From Enterocloster alcoholdehydrogenati (GTDB lineage: Bacteria > Bacillota > Clostridia > Lachnospirales > Lachnospiraceae), in NCBI RefSeq assembly GCF_013282095.1, contig NZ_BLTJ01000007.1, positions 124,001-188,000 of the forward strand: DNA of 64,000 bases. The letters run 5' to 3'. The position numbers were made by a program, and so were the translations under genes. The notes beneath the pieces were generated by a model. The model saw nothing but the letters and a program-made list of their open reading frames with translations. It had not been told where the DNA came from and searched no databases. Below are positions 1 through 8,126 of the stretch, in pieces. Numbering within the stretch: the stretch's first letter is position 1; the number at the start of each line of letters is the position of its first letter.

Positions 1-530
1 ATCTTTACACCATGAAAATCCTCAATTGACTGGATAGGCTCTTTGGAAAATACGTTGCGAAACCCTGATTCCATATAACCGATCACATGAAGATTAAGCT
101 TATCTAAAGCTTCCCTTTCAATCAAATCCCCTACCCTGCCGTCTACTGCTCCATGAGCCTGGGCTTCATTGGTAAAGAGATAAGGCTGATCTAAAATGCT
201 CATTTCCGGAATCCATTGTGTAAATACAGAATTTGCACAGGTTACAATATCGATGCCTCCCAGCATGGCAAGTTCTACTGTATCCCGCTCTCCGCCCAAG
301 GTTCCTCCTGCCAAAACCTCGATCTGAATCATCCCATCCGTAGCTTTCTCTACCTCTCTGGCGATCTCTCTGGCGCCTTCTGCCTGGGCTGAATTATCCG
401 CATCTGCCACAGCCATTTTCAAATGGATTACTTCCTGCTCCGTTTTTTTGGCACTGCAGCCTGAAAAAACTGCGGCCAGCCCTCCTGCCGCCATCAGCGC
501 TGCTGCTGCCCTTGCTAACCTTGATTTCAC
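1..530 (-). CDS. TRAP transporter substrate-binding protein DctP (3' part outside window)
   Basis: Periplasmic-type binding component of a tripartite (TRAP) carboxylate or sugar-acid importer, here a lipoprotein. The GTG start at 530 has AGGAGG eight bases upstream. The N-terminus is a signal peptide ending in a lipobox (AVFSGC), followed by family-typical stretches: a GGTLGGERD motif, a segment ending in LDQPYLFTNEAQAH, and GYMESGFRNVFS. About 176 codons are visible and the C-terminus lies left of position 1. It starts 49 bp after the dehydratase gene at 580-1827 on the same strand, so the two probably share a transcript and the cargo is likely a sugar acid such as an aldonate or hexuronate (inference). 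The membrane subunits are not in the window. Confidence 0.9.
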   Translation of the reverse strand, partial: MKSRLARAAAALMAAGGLAAVFSGCSAKKTEQEVIHLKMAVADADNSAQAEGAREIAREVEKATDGMIQIEVLAGGTLGGERDTVELAMLGGIDIVTCANSVFTQWIPEMSILDQPYLFTNEAQAHGAVDGRVGDLIEREALDKLNLHVIGYMESGFRNVFSKEPIQSIEDFHGVK

Positions 531-579
531 TGTACACGCCTCCTCCTGCTAATCTTCTTAATACACATCCATAATAAGA

Positions 580-1827
580 CTAAGGGGTCTGAAGAGCTCC
601 ATCCCTGCGTCTTGTCTGAGTCCATGTCGTTACCTCCGCTGTGCATGGATATTTTTCTGCCTCGGTTTCGTTAATATCCACTCCCAGTCCCGGTCTGTCA
701 TTTGCATATACATAGCCATCTTTAAACTCCGGCAATCCGTCAAATACTTCCAGAAGTGCCCCATGCTGACTACGCAGCTTCTGAATCACAAAATTGGGAG
801 GCTCGATTCCTGACCATTCCTGAACTCCAAAATTCGGAGCCGCCAGATCAATATGAATATTCGCTGCGTGCGCTATGGGCGACATATCTCCAGGACCATG
901 CCAGGCGGTTCGTACGCCGAACTGTTCTGCAAAAGTCTGCAGTTTTCTTCCCGGTGTAATACCCCCGATCTGGCTTAAGTGCACCCGTATGAAATCGATC
1001 AGCTGTTCTGTAATCAGAGTGCGCCACTCCGCCGGATTATTAAAGAGCTCTCCCTGAGCAATTGGGATAAAGCTCTGCCGGCGTAGCTGCCTTAACCAGT
1101 GCATCTGCTCTAAAGGCACCGGATCCTCCAGGAAGAACAAATGATAGGGTTCCAGAGCTTTGGCAAGCTGAATTGCCTCTGCTGGGGCAATCCGTTCATG
1201 GACATCATGAACCAGCTGTATCTCATCTCCCATTTTGTTTCGTATTCCTTCAAAAAGAGCCGTCGTATCGCGAATATATTTCTGTGCATCCAGATATACT
1301 CCCGGCTTTGCATTTACGGGAGCGGTTTTCGGCGTATGCCCATAACCTTCTCCGCCATAACCTCCGCACTGACAGCGAATCGTCTGGATTCCCATTTCAT
1401 GAAATCTGGCAATATTTTCGCAGAGTTCTTCGAGATCACGTCCATCGGCGTGGCGGTATACAGGAATGCCTTCTCTTACCTTTCCTCCAAACAGCTGGTA
1501 CAGCGGCATACCAGCCAGTTTTCCTTTAATATCCCATAAAGCCATATCAATACCGGATATCGCGTTGTTTTCAATAGGGCCATTTCTCCAGTATCCGTTC
1601 TGATGCATCAGTTGCCAAAGCTCTTCAATATTTTCCGCATCCTTCCCTGCAAGCAACGGCTCAAAATATGTTTCCAGCAGATGTTTTACCGTCAGGTGAC
1701 GGTAGGCGAATGTAGCGCATCCAAGCCCATAAAGTCCCGGCTGATCTGTTTCGACCTTTACTACTACCAGATTGATTCCTTCCGGGGCTGTACAGATTAC
1801 TTTAATCTTTTTGATTTTTACTCCCAT
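580..1827 (-). CDS. Mannonate/gluconate dehydratase-family enolase-superfamily enzyme (ManD/RspA type)
   Basis: Dehydrates an aldonic acid such as D-mannonate or D-gluconate to 2-keto-3-deoxygluconate in the cytoplasm. The 415-residue protein has the enolase-superfamily layout: an N-terminal capping domain and a TIM barrel with Mg ligands in order. These are D208 and H210 (HDVHER), E234 (FLEDP) and E260 (QGE), plus catalytic H310 (WHGPGD) and D314. The C-terminal PGLGVD segment matches the RspA/ManD branch. Branch members range from efficient mannonate dehydratases to weak or inactive enzymes, so the substrate is uncertain. The ATG at 1827 has AAGGAGG upstream. A TTGTCNGACAA operator lies just upstream, and a TRAP binding-protein gene follows, which fits induction by an imported sugar acid. 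Confidence 0.88.
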   Translation of the reverse strand: MGVKIKKIKVICTAPEGINLVVVKVETDQPGLYGLGCATFAYRHLTVKHLLETYFEPLLAGKDAENIEELWQLMHQNGYWRNGPIENNAISGIDMALWDIKGKLAGMPLYQLFGGKVREGIPVYRHADGRDLEELCENIARFHEMGIQTIRCQCGGYGGEGYGHTPKTAPVNAKPGVYLDAQKYIRDTTALFEGIRNKMGDEIQLVHDVHERIAPAEAIQLAKALEPYHLFFLEDPVPLEQMHWLRQLRRQSFIPIAQGELFNNPAEWRTLITEQLIDFIRVHLSQIGGITPGRKLQTFAEQFGVRTAWHGPGDMSPIAHAANIHIDLAAPNFGVQEWSGIEPPNFVIQKLRSQHGALLEVFDGLPEFKDGYVYANDRPGLGVDINETEAEKYPCTAEVTTWTQTRRRDGALQTP

Positions 1828-1849
1828 TGCTCCTCCTTATTCTTGTATG

Positions 1850-1860
1850 TTGTCTGACAA
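1850..1860. promoter_or_regulatory. Operator of the neighbouring FCD/GntR regulator (copy 1)
   Basis: TTGTC-T-GACAA is a perfect 11-bp inverted repeat 22 bp upstream of the dehydratase start codon. The same element, extended to CTTGTC-C-GACAAG, sits at 2599-2611 in front of the regulator gene. FadR-family (FCD) GntR repressors commonly bind short palindromes of this shape. A weak TATAGA -10 element (about 1866-1871) would place the operator at the transcription start. Confidence 0.7.
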
Positions 1861-1870
1861 GTTAATCTAT

Positions 1871-1903
1871 AAATAAAGCACTGCTGAATGCAATGCCTTA
1901 TTT
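1871..1903 (-). terminator. Possible terminator or attenuator after the GntR gene
   Basis: GCAATGCCTTATTT (1890-1903) can pair along 14 positions, two of them G-U, with AAATAAAGCACTGC (1871-1884) across a short loop. It overlaps the stop codon of the regulator and lies between regulator and dehydratase genes. On the minus strand the stem ends in TTTATTT, but the U-tract is short, so termination may be partial. Confidence 0.4.
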
Positions 1904-2584
1904 TTTTATCTGTCCCTTCTTAAGCCTGTCTACTCCATGCTGAAGATGATCGTGCATGATTCCTCGCGCTCTTTCCGGATTTCCCGCTTTTATGGCATTG
2001 ATAATCATCGTATGATAATAGATGCCGTCCTGGTATCCAAATACCTGGTTCATCTTCTCATGATCTTCCAGATTTTCCTTAAATATACGGTTCATGCTCT
2101 TTTCTATAAGAGGATTATCCGTAGCTTGGCTAAGCAGCCAGTGAAATTGAAGATCCGCCTCCACAAAACGTAAGGAATCGCCTACATTGCACCGCATCTC
2201 CTCCAGTGTGTGCTCAAGCCTGCCTAACAACTCCTCTCCCATATTGCGGGCTGCCAGATAACAGGCCTCCGGCTCAATAATCCGACGAAATTCAAGCACT
2301 TTTTCCATATCCTTACAATCCTCTGACGTGATCTTATATTCTTGACTGCCGCCAATATCCAGTTGATTGTCAATGAGAAATGTTCCTTTTCCATGAACAC
2401 TTTCCAATGCCCCGATCCCTGTCAGTTCCTTGATGGCACTCCTGATACTGGCCCGGCTGACTCCCAATTCTGCGCAAAGCTGATTCTCTGATGGAATCTT
2501 CTCACCTATTTTCCAGGTACCGCTCCGTATCTGCTGCTTACAATACGCTATGATCTGTTCCGTGACATTGTTCCTTTGAATCAT
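1898..2584 (-). CDS. FadR-family (GntR/FCD) transcriptional regulator
   Basis: Cytoplasmic DNA-binding repressor of 228 residues. Residues 5-75 form a winged helix-turn-helix of GntR type (KIPSENQLCAELGVSRASIR). Residues 90-220 form an all-helical FCD ligand domain with acidic and His positions typical of metal and sugar-acid binding (EFRRIIEPEA, FHWLLSQATDNPLI, YYHTMIINAI, HDHLQHG). Homologues in this class (UxuR/ExuR-like and LldR-like) answer to hexuronates, aldonates or lactate. It lies directly upstream of the dehydratase gene, and both genes carry the same palindromic operator, so it most likely represses the dehydratase/TRAP unit and itself. The inducer is not readable from sequence. 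Confidence 0.9.
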   Translation of the reverse strand: MIQRNNVTEQIIAYCKQQIRSGTWKIGEKIPSENQLCAELGVSRASIRSAIKELTGIGALESVHGKGTFLIDNQLDIGGSQEYKITSEDCKDMEKVLEFRRIIEPEACYLAARNMGEELLGRLEHTLEEMRCNVGDSLRFVEADLQFHWLLSQATDNPLIEKSMNRIFKENLEDHEKMNQVFGYQDGIYYHTMIINAIKAGNPERARGIMHDHLQHGVDRLKKGQIKK

Positions 2585-2598
2585 GATGAGTTCTCCAT

Positions 2599-2611
2599 CT
2601 TGTCCGACAAG
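2599..2611. promoter_or_regulatory. Operator of the FCD/GntR regulator (copy 2, autoregulatory)
   Basis: CTTGTC-C-GACAAG is a perfect 13-bp palindrome lying between the regulator's -10 box (2624-2629) and its start codon at 2584. Its core is identical to the element at 1850-1860. The position just downstream of the predicted transcription start suits simple repression. Confidence 0.72.
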
Positions 2612-2623
2612 TTATCTGCCTTT

Positions 2624-2651
2624 ATTATAATGCTTTTTGCAGAAATGTCAA
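2624..2651 (-). promoter_or_regulatory. Promoter of the FCD/GntR regulator
   Basis: On the minus strand TTGACA (2646-2651) and TATAAT (2624-2629) are separated by 16 bp: both boxes are perfect consensus for the housekeeping sigma factor. The predicted start falls near 2617, next to the palindromic operator. Confidence 0.75.
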
Positions 2652-2668
2652 TACATGGTGTGGATTAT

Positions 2669-2715
2669 TGTAATTATTCAGCCATGCGGAAATATGGCGG
2701 GGATGAATAATTACA
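2669..2715. terminator. Long hairpin closing the glycan operon
   Basis: TGTAATTATTCA (2669-2680) and TGAATAATTACA (2704-2715) are perfect 12-bp complements. Inside them GCCAT (2681-2685) and ATGGC (2694-2698) extend the stem. It sits immediately after the stop codon of the GH28 gene. The T-rich tail is on the plus-strand side, so on the minus strand it may act as a 3' end stabiliser or a weak terminator. Confidence 0.55.
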
Positions 2716-2724
2716 GATTATTTT

Positions 2725-4029
2725 TTATATTTTCACCCCACGGCACTCATGGGTTTCAAATGCATTTCCAAAGCATCCGTCTTCATTGTCATGAATGACC
2801 ACACTGCAATCAGTAAGAACTGCACCATCTACATTTCGCAGCATAAATCCGGCTGTCTTTGTCTTTTCAATTCCCATTCCGGCTCCCGGCCTTATATCAT
2901 ACTGGCCTTTGGGCCATTTTGACTTTGTGGAAAGCTCCACATCTACATGGCGCATACGTATATTGCGAACCTTATATTCCGGACCTCCGGCTATGAAAAC
3001 ACCATTTTCTGAGTTACATAAAATATTATCAAACAAAATATTTTCCACTATTCCTGAGGGCGTCTGCTCATCCCGATTAAAGCTTGAAACAGCAATTGGC
3101 TCTCCACAGCCCCACCAACAATCCGCAAAGCGTCTTGTATCTATCCTTATATTGGAAAATGACACGTTCCGCACACTTCCGCCATCTCTTATCTGAATGG
3201 ATATTCCACGGTTTGAGTCGGATATGATGCAGTCATGGACTAAGATATTTTCAAAATTTCCCGTTCCTTCTGTTCCAATTTTTACGGCCGCTGAAGTGGA
3301 AACCAACGTGCAGTCTGCAATTACCACATTTTTTGTGGAACCATATTCCATATTTCCAGCAGAGCTTTTCAGACAAATGGCATCGTCTGCACAGACGATA
3401 TGGCAGCCCAATATCCTCACATTCGAGGAATGATCCGGATCTATACCGTCTGAATTCGCCACATCCAGCGGATTTAAAATGCGTATCTGCGAAATCAGCA
3501 CATCCTCACATCCGGCGGGATGAAGTGTCCAAAATGGTGCATTCTGTAATGTTACATCCTTCACTGTAATATGATTACAGTGTTCCAGGTAAATCATAGT
3601 AGGCCTTGGATAAAGGTCTCCTGTTACATAATATGGGCTAACACGATGTACAAACGCATAACAGTTTCCATCTATAATACCACCTCCGCTGATTGCAATT
3701 CCATCCGCATCCTTTGCATATAAAAATGCATAAGAAGGTTTCAGCGTCACCGGCGTTCCTATCCGATCTATGCCTTCATCGCGAAGCCCGCAGTTAGGTC
3801 TAAAATACGCTGAAAGGTCTCCGGATGCTTTCAGCACTGCTCCTCTTTTTATATGCAGCTCTACATAAGGTTTTAAAATCAGGGAACCTGAGTAAAATGT
3901 TTTTCCGCTTTCTAAAATAACTCTTCCACCGCCTTCCTGGTAGCATCGATCAATTGTTTCCTGAATAGCGGCTGTATCATTGGTCATTCCATCTCCCTTT
4001 GCACCAAACGCCAGCACATCAAAATCCAT
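2725..4029 (-). CDS. Glycoside hydrolase family 28 protein, divergent active site
   Basis: Right-handed beta-helix protein of 434 residues related to polygalacturonases and rhamnogalacturonan hydrolases. The N-terminus (FGAKGDGMTNDTAAIQ) is the usual GH28 opening. Acidic catalytic residues are present at NSDGID (192-197) and ADDA (214-217). The GHG motif that normally supplies a catalytic-site His is replaced by SAA (about 246-248, before VKIGTEG), and the RIK motif is replaced by GISIQIR (about 275-281). This pattern argues against a classical endo-polygalacturonase. There is no signal peptide, so it should act on imported oligosaccharides. It is the last gene of an operon with a GH38 enzyme and an ABC importer. 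Confidence 0.88.
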   Translation of the reverse strand: MDFDVLAFGAKGDGMTNDTAAIQETIDRCYQEGGGRVILESGKTFYSGSLILKPYVELHIKRGAVLKASGDLSAYFRPNCGLRDEGIDRIGTPVTLKPSYAFLYAKDADGIAISGGGIIDGNCYAFVHRVSPYYVTGDLYPRPTMIYLEHCNHITVKDVTLQNAPFWTLHPAGCEDVLISQIRILNPLDVANSDGIDPDHSSNVRILGCHIVCADDAICLKSSAGNMEYGSTKNVVIADCTLVSTSAAVKIGTEGTGNFENILVHDCIISDSNRGISIQIRDGGSVRNVSFSNIRIDTRRFADCWWGCGEPIAVSSFNRDEQTPSGIVENILFDNILCNSENGVFIAGGPEYKVRNIRMRHVDVELSTKSKWPKGQYDIRPGAGMGIEKTKTAGFMLRNVDGAVLTDCSVVIHDNEDGCFGNAFETHECRGVKI

Positions 4030-4063
4030 CTTTTTCTCCTTCCATTGTCCGATTCCCCAGTCC

Positions 4064-7000
4064 TTAAATGTGTTCCAAACGAAGTGTTTTTATTTCAAAA
4101 GGTCTCATGTTCAAAATCACCTCTCCATTTTCCTGCTGGAGCAATTTATACTCCTTCTCTGGAAGATCGGTCTGAGCCACATTCCATTTATCTGCAAACG
4201 AAATATGGATATTACCCCGTTTTCCATATGCTTCATATAACCGAACGATAACACCATTCCCATCCTCAGCGGCTTTCAGGGTCTCTGCAATCACATTTTC
4301 TTCCTGAATCTCCATAAAGGAAAATCTATATTCCTGACCTGCCTGTACCGCCTGTCCATACAGAGGACAATTCAGACGATACGCCTCCTGAACAACTTTT
4401 CCTTCTCTATAATCTCCCGTATGTGGAAACAGAGCATATGTAAACTCATGAAGCCCAACATCAGCATTAGGATTGGGAAAAATACCTGATTTCAGCAACG
4501 TTAGACGCATTATACTATCATGGATATCGTATCCATACCTACAATCGTTTAAAATAGATGTTCCATAACCCGGTTCCGCCAAATCAGCCCATTTATGTGC
4601 ACAAACCTCGAACATAGCCTGATCCCATGTAGTATTTTTATGAGTTGGCCGTTCCACATTTCCAAATTGGATCTCGTAATCCGCTCGAACCGCCAGAATG
4701 TCTACCGGAAATTCCGCCTTAACCAGAAGCTGGTGCTCTTTCCAGTCCAATTTGGTTCTAAAATCAATCCGTCCTGTATGACTGTAAAAATAAATTTTTT
4801 GTTCCATCCATGAATCCATAAACTGGCGGCGAATTTGTATACAGGCCCTGTATGGCCCATTTTCTGTTACACGAAACTCCTGCGTATCATCCCAATCCCA
4901 GGACTTTGCCTCATAATAGGGATCAATATTCCATGAATCAAATTCCATCGGCTTGTCTTCAAACACACGGATACGGTTTCCCCGTTCTCCCATTTTCATG
5001 AGTTCTCTATCTTCCGTAATATCTTTGATTTGTGTAAATTCCCCCTTTACATTCAATTCTATCTCATAAAAAGGTGTACGGATGTGAATTGGATGCCCAT
5101 TTTCATCCTTATCAATCACCTTCATAACCTTTTCTTTGTTCTTTTTATTCTGTTTCTTTATAATACACATACTTTTGGGCGGGATTTTCTCTAGGAGATA
5201 TAACCATTTTCCATCTGCACTCTTTTGGCCGGATATTCCCTGAATCTGTGTTGAAAGCTCCAGAATTTCTGTCCGTTCAAAGCTTAACGTATTCCACAGG
5301 GCAATTCCATCTGCATTTTCTTCCTGTATTCTTGCTCCTTGCTCTTTCAGCAGCACATTCTGTGCCTTTTGAATTAATTCTCCATCTACAGTTTGTATTT
5401 CCTCATACTGACGGTCTGAATCCTCATACACATCTGCAATAGATGATCCCGGAAGAATATCATGGAACTGATTCAATAAAAGCAGTTTCCAACAATGTTC
5501 CAGTTCTGTTCTTGGATACGAGATAAGTCTGCCTGCAAGAACAGAGAAGAATTCCACATCCTGATTCAAAAATTCACATTTACGATTATTTTTTTTATTA
5601 TTAGCCATAGAGGTATAAGTTCCTCTGTGATACTCCAGATATAGTTCTCCATGCCACACCGGCAGCTTACTTCTATTTAAATTTTGTTCCAAAATATGAA
5701 AAAAATCTTTTACAAAACTTTGTTTTGTCACTGGGCACCCAGGCACACCTCTGCTCAGACGCTCATCCTGTTCCAGCATCTGAGCAGTAGGACCACCCCC
5801 GCCATCTCCATACCCATAGCAAGTCAGCACATTGCGGCTTACTTCCTTGTTCTGATAGCGCTGCCAGGTTCCCTTGATCTGGCTTGGATTTTGAAGGCCA
5901 TTATATGTAGTGTTAAAAGCATTCCTTCCATCTTTCTTGTTTTCCTTGTCATAGTTTTTTGTAGTGATCATATGAGTAAGAACCTGACTTCCATCAATTC
6001 CTCTCCACAAAAACGTATCATTTGGAAACTGATTGTGATCATTCCATCCCAACTTCGTTGTCATAAAATAGGGCATATGGAACTGTTTCATAATCTGAGG
6101 CAGGGCTGCACTGTACCCAAATACGTCAGGAAGCCAAAGTACCTCATTAGGCAATGCGTCTAGTTCCTCTTCAAAAAATCTTGTTCCATATATGAGGTGA
6201 CGCACCAGTGATTCGCCCGAGGAAAGATTGCAGTCAGGTTCCAGCCACATTCCTCCCTCTGCTTCCCATCTTCCCTCTTTTACCTTTTGACGTATCTTTT
6301 CAAAAAGCCATGGTGCATCCTCCATAACAAACTGATAAAGCTGCGGCTGGCTGGACATAAATTTATAGGATGGATAGCGATCCATCAGATTCAGTACAGT
6401 CTGAAAACTACGTACCACTTTTTGCCGTGTCTGCCGCAAAGGCCATTTCCAGGCTACATCAATATGAGTATGTCCAATGCTGTGAACAGTTACTTCCATC
6501 CCTGCCGGATGATCATACCTGTTTTTCTTTAAATATTCCCTTGCTTCCTTTACTGATTTATAAAATGCCTCTGATTCTATTCTTCTTAAATCCAGAATAT
6601 CTGCTGCAAAGCTTAGGAGATCCATTATATCCTTAAAGACTAACTCCTCACTTTCCATTAGTTCTGCCGCCTCGAAAAGCACCTTCATATCAAAATACAG
6701 ATCAATGACCGGCTGATTTGGAACAGCCGTATCCAGGCGAAAGAAATCACTCTTTTTATGACCATTTGTATAGGCGTAAAAAGCGGTTTCGTATGTACTG
6801 GCTGGATTGGCACTATCTGCAAGACACATTACCTGGTGGTTCATATCCATCGTTGCCGACATATATCCATTTCTATAGGCTATAATTTGAGGATTATCCG
6901 TATTCCAAATATCATTTGCTCCAGTGCTTACTATTACATACAGCGGTTCTTCCTGTATTCCTGCTTTTCCGGGAATATCCGCCAGAAACCACTGATGCCA

Positions 7001-7186
7001 GTCCGTACCTCCCCAGGTCTCGTCTCGCCCAAATGTCTGCCATGCAAAATTATTTCTGTCAAATGTTTTTCCATATGTATAATTTCCCCTGGCTGTGTTA
7101 ATTTTTTCCACTGGACATCTGTTTTTCCAACAATGCTCTTCAAGTTCCTTAAGAATTGCACGTATTCTATTTGCTGTAAAATCCAT
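4064..7186 (-). CDS. Glycoside hydrolase family 38 alpha-mannosidase
   Basis: Cytoplasmic retaining, zinc-dependent alpha-mannosidase of 1040 residues, the usual length of bacterial GH38. Zinc ligands and catalytic residues are visible: H241 and D243 in GHTHIDVAWKWP, nucleophile D354 in WLPDVFGYSA, and H575 in NQFHDILPGSSI. A helical middle domain and C-terminal beta domains follow. The start was set at 7186 because GGAGG lies eight bases before that ATG; an ATG 48 bases further upstream has no ribosome site. No signal peptide is present. The operon context (importer upstream, GH28 34 bp downstream) suggests that it removes alpha-linked mannose from an imported oligosaccharide that also contains a uronic acid (inference). 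Confidence 0.94.
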   Translation of the reverse strand: MDFTANRIRAILKELEEHCWKNRCPVEKINTARGNYTYGKTFDRNNFAWQTFGRDETWGGTDWHQWFLADIPGKAGIQEEPLYVIVSTGANDIWNTDNPQIIAYRNGYMSATMDMNHQVMCLADSANPASTYETAFYAYTNGHKKSDFFRLDTAVPNQPVIDLYFDMKVLFEAAELMESEELVFKDIMDLLSFAADILDLRRIESEAFYKSVKEAREYLKKNRYDHPAGMEVTVHSIGHTHIDVAWKWPLRQTRQKVVRSFQTVLNLMDRYPSYKFMSSQPQLYQFVMEDAPWLFEKIRQKVKEGRWEAEGGMWLEPDCNLSSGESLVRHLIYGTRFFEEELDALPNEVLWLPDVFGYSAALPQIMKQFHMPYFMTTKLGWNDHNQFPNDTFLWRGIDGSQVLTHMITTKNYDKENKKDGRNAFNTTYNGLQNPSQIKGTWQRYQNKEVSRNVLTCYGYGDGGGGPTAQMLEQDERLSRGVPGCPVTKQSFVKDFFHILEQNLNRSKLPVWHGELYLEYHRGTYTSMANNKKNNRKCEFLNQDVEFFSVLAGRLISYPRTELEHCWKLLLLNQFHDILPGSSIADVYEDSDRQYEEIQTVDGELIQKAQNVLLKEQGARIQEENADGIALWNTLSFERTEILELSTQIQGISGQKSADGKWLYLLEKIPPKSMCIIKKQNKKNKEKVMKVIDKDENGHPIHIRTPFYEIELNVKGEFTQIKDITEDRELMKMGERGNRIRVFEDKPMEFDSWNIDPYYEAKSWDWDDTQEFRVTENGPYRACIQIRRQFMDSWMEQKIYFYSHTGRIDFRTKLDWKEHQLLVKAEFPVDILAVRADYEIQFGNVERPTHKNTTWDQAMFEVCAHKWADLAEPGYGTSILNDCRYGYDIHDSIMRLTLLKSGIFPNPNADVGLHEFTYALFPHTGDYREGKVVQEAYRLNCPLYGQAVQAGQEYRFSFMEIQEENVIAETLKAAEDGNGVIVRLYEAYGKRGNIHISFADKWNVAQTDLPEKEYKLLQQENGEVILNMRPFEIKTLRLEHI

Positions 7187-7218
7187 CTGGCAGCCTCCAA
7201 ATATATCAGATTTCTTAT

Positions 7219-7259
7219 AAAAAAGGAGAAACAACTAAAATTTTGTTCCTCCCTTTTTT
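7219..7259. terminator. Intra-operon terminator-like hairpin between transporter and hydrolase genes
   Basis: The arms 7219-7234 and 7243-7259 pair with one bulge and one mismatch, and each side ends in a run of six A or T. On the minus strand the stem is followed by six U residues, as in an intrinsic terminator, although the GH38 gene begins only 33 bp further on. It could lower expression of the hydrolases relative to the transporter. Confidence 0.5.
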
Positions 7260-7265
7260 CTTCTC

Positions 7266-8120
7266 TTACCCCTTTATCCCCGTGGAAGCTATTCCTTCCA
7301 CCAGATACTTCTGCATGGTCAGAAAAATCAGGAAGATAGGAAGCAATGACAACGTTGCCATCGCAAACATAGCCCCCCAGTCTGAACCCGCTGTTGGATC
7401 AGAGAACATTTTCAGCGCATAACTGACCGGATATTTTAATGGATCGCTTAAATATATCAGCGCCGCAAGAAAATCATCCCACCTCCACATGAATGAAAAG
7501 ATTGCACTGGTAACCAGAGAAGGTTTAATCAGCGGTAAAATAATCTTTGGAAAGATACTGTAAATGCTGCATCCGTCCATTCGTGCCGCCTCATCCAGAT
7601 CATATGGTATTCCTTTAATAAACTGGACATTCAGAAAAATGAAGAATCCCTGTCCAAAAAACTGCGGAACAATAATCGGAAGATAAGAACCAACCCACCC
7701 CATTTTATTGAATACAATATACTGTGGTATCATAATCATCTGAAAGGGAAGCATCATTGAAAGCAGCATACAGGCAAACCAAAATCCCTTGAGTTTAAAA
7801 TCACATCTTGCAAATCCATATGCAACAACTCCAGAGGACACTACTGCGCCAATCGTAGACAGGCCAGCTATAATAAATGAATTTCGAAAAAAAAGCCCAA
7901 AGCTGTACCCGGCAAAGCCCTGCCATCCTACAGAATAATTTTCCAATGTAAATGTTTTTGGTAAAAGTCTCTGCGCTTCCTGAAATATTTCATTGGAATC
8001 CTTAAATGATCCCATAATCATCCAGATTAACGGATATATCATGACCAATGCAAACAGACAGGTCAACACATGATACACCGCTTTTAAAATGATTCTTTTT
8101 TCTTTATATCCCTGTTTCAT
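7266..8120 (-). CDS. Carbohydrate ABC transporter permease (MalG/UgpE/YtcP type)
   Basis: Inner-membrane subunit of an oligosaccharide importer, 284 residues, with about six membrane helices. The cytoplasmic EAA loop that contacts the ATPase is visible (EAARMDGCSIYSIFPKIILP), followed by PLIKPSLVTSAIF and a family-typical C-terminus (VEGIASTGIKG). It begins 6 bp after the other permease gene, so they are co-translated. No ATP-binding subunit is encoded nearby. As is common for this class, a shared MsmK-type ATPase elsewhere in the genome probably energises it (inference). Confidence 0.93.
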   Translation of the reverse strand: MKQGYKEKRIILKAVYHVLTCLFALVMIYPLIWMIMGSFKDSNEIFQEAQRLLPKTFTLENYSVGWQGFAGYSFGLFFRNSFIIAGLSTIGAVVSSGVVAYGFARCDFKLKGFWFACMLLSMMLPFQMIMIPQYIVFNKMGWVGSYLPIIVPQFFGQGFFIFLNVQFIKGIPYDLDEAARMDGCSIYSIFPKIILPLIKPSLVTSAIFSFMWRWDDFLAALIYLSDPLKYPVSYALKMFSDPTAGSDWGAMFAMATLSLLPIFLIFLTMQKYLVEGIASTGIKG

Positions 8121-8126
8121 GTACCA

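Noticed and set aside
4045-4052. TTGTCCGA upstream of the GH28 gene as a third FCD-regulator operator.
   Set aside because: Only one half-site is present; the second arm (GACAA) is missing, and the position is inside an operon.
5684-6163. Long open frames antisense to the GH38 gene, and similar frames opposite other large genes.
   Set aside because: No ribosome sites, no recognisable domains, and codon pattern follows from the real gene on the other strand.
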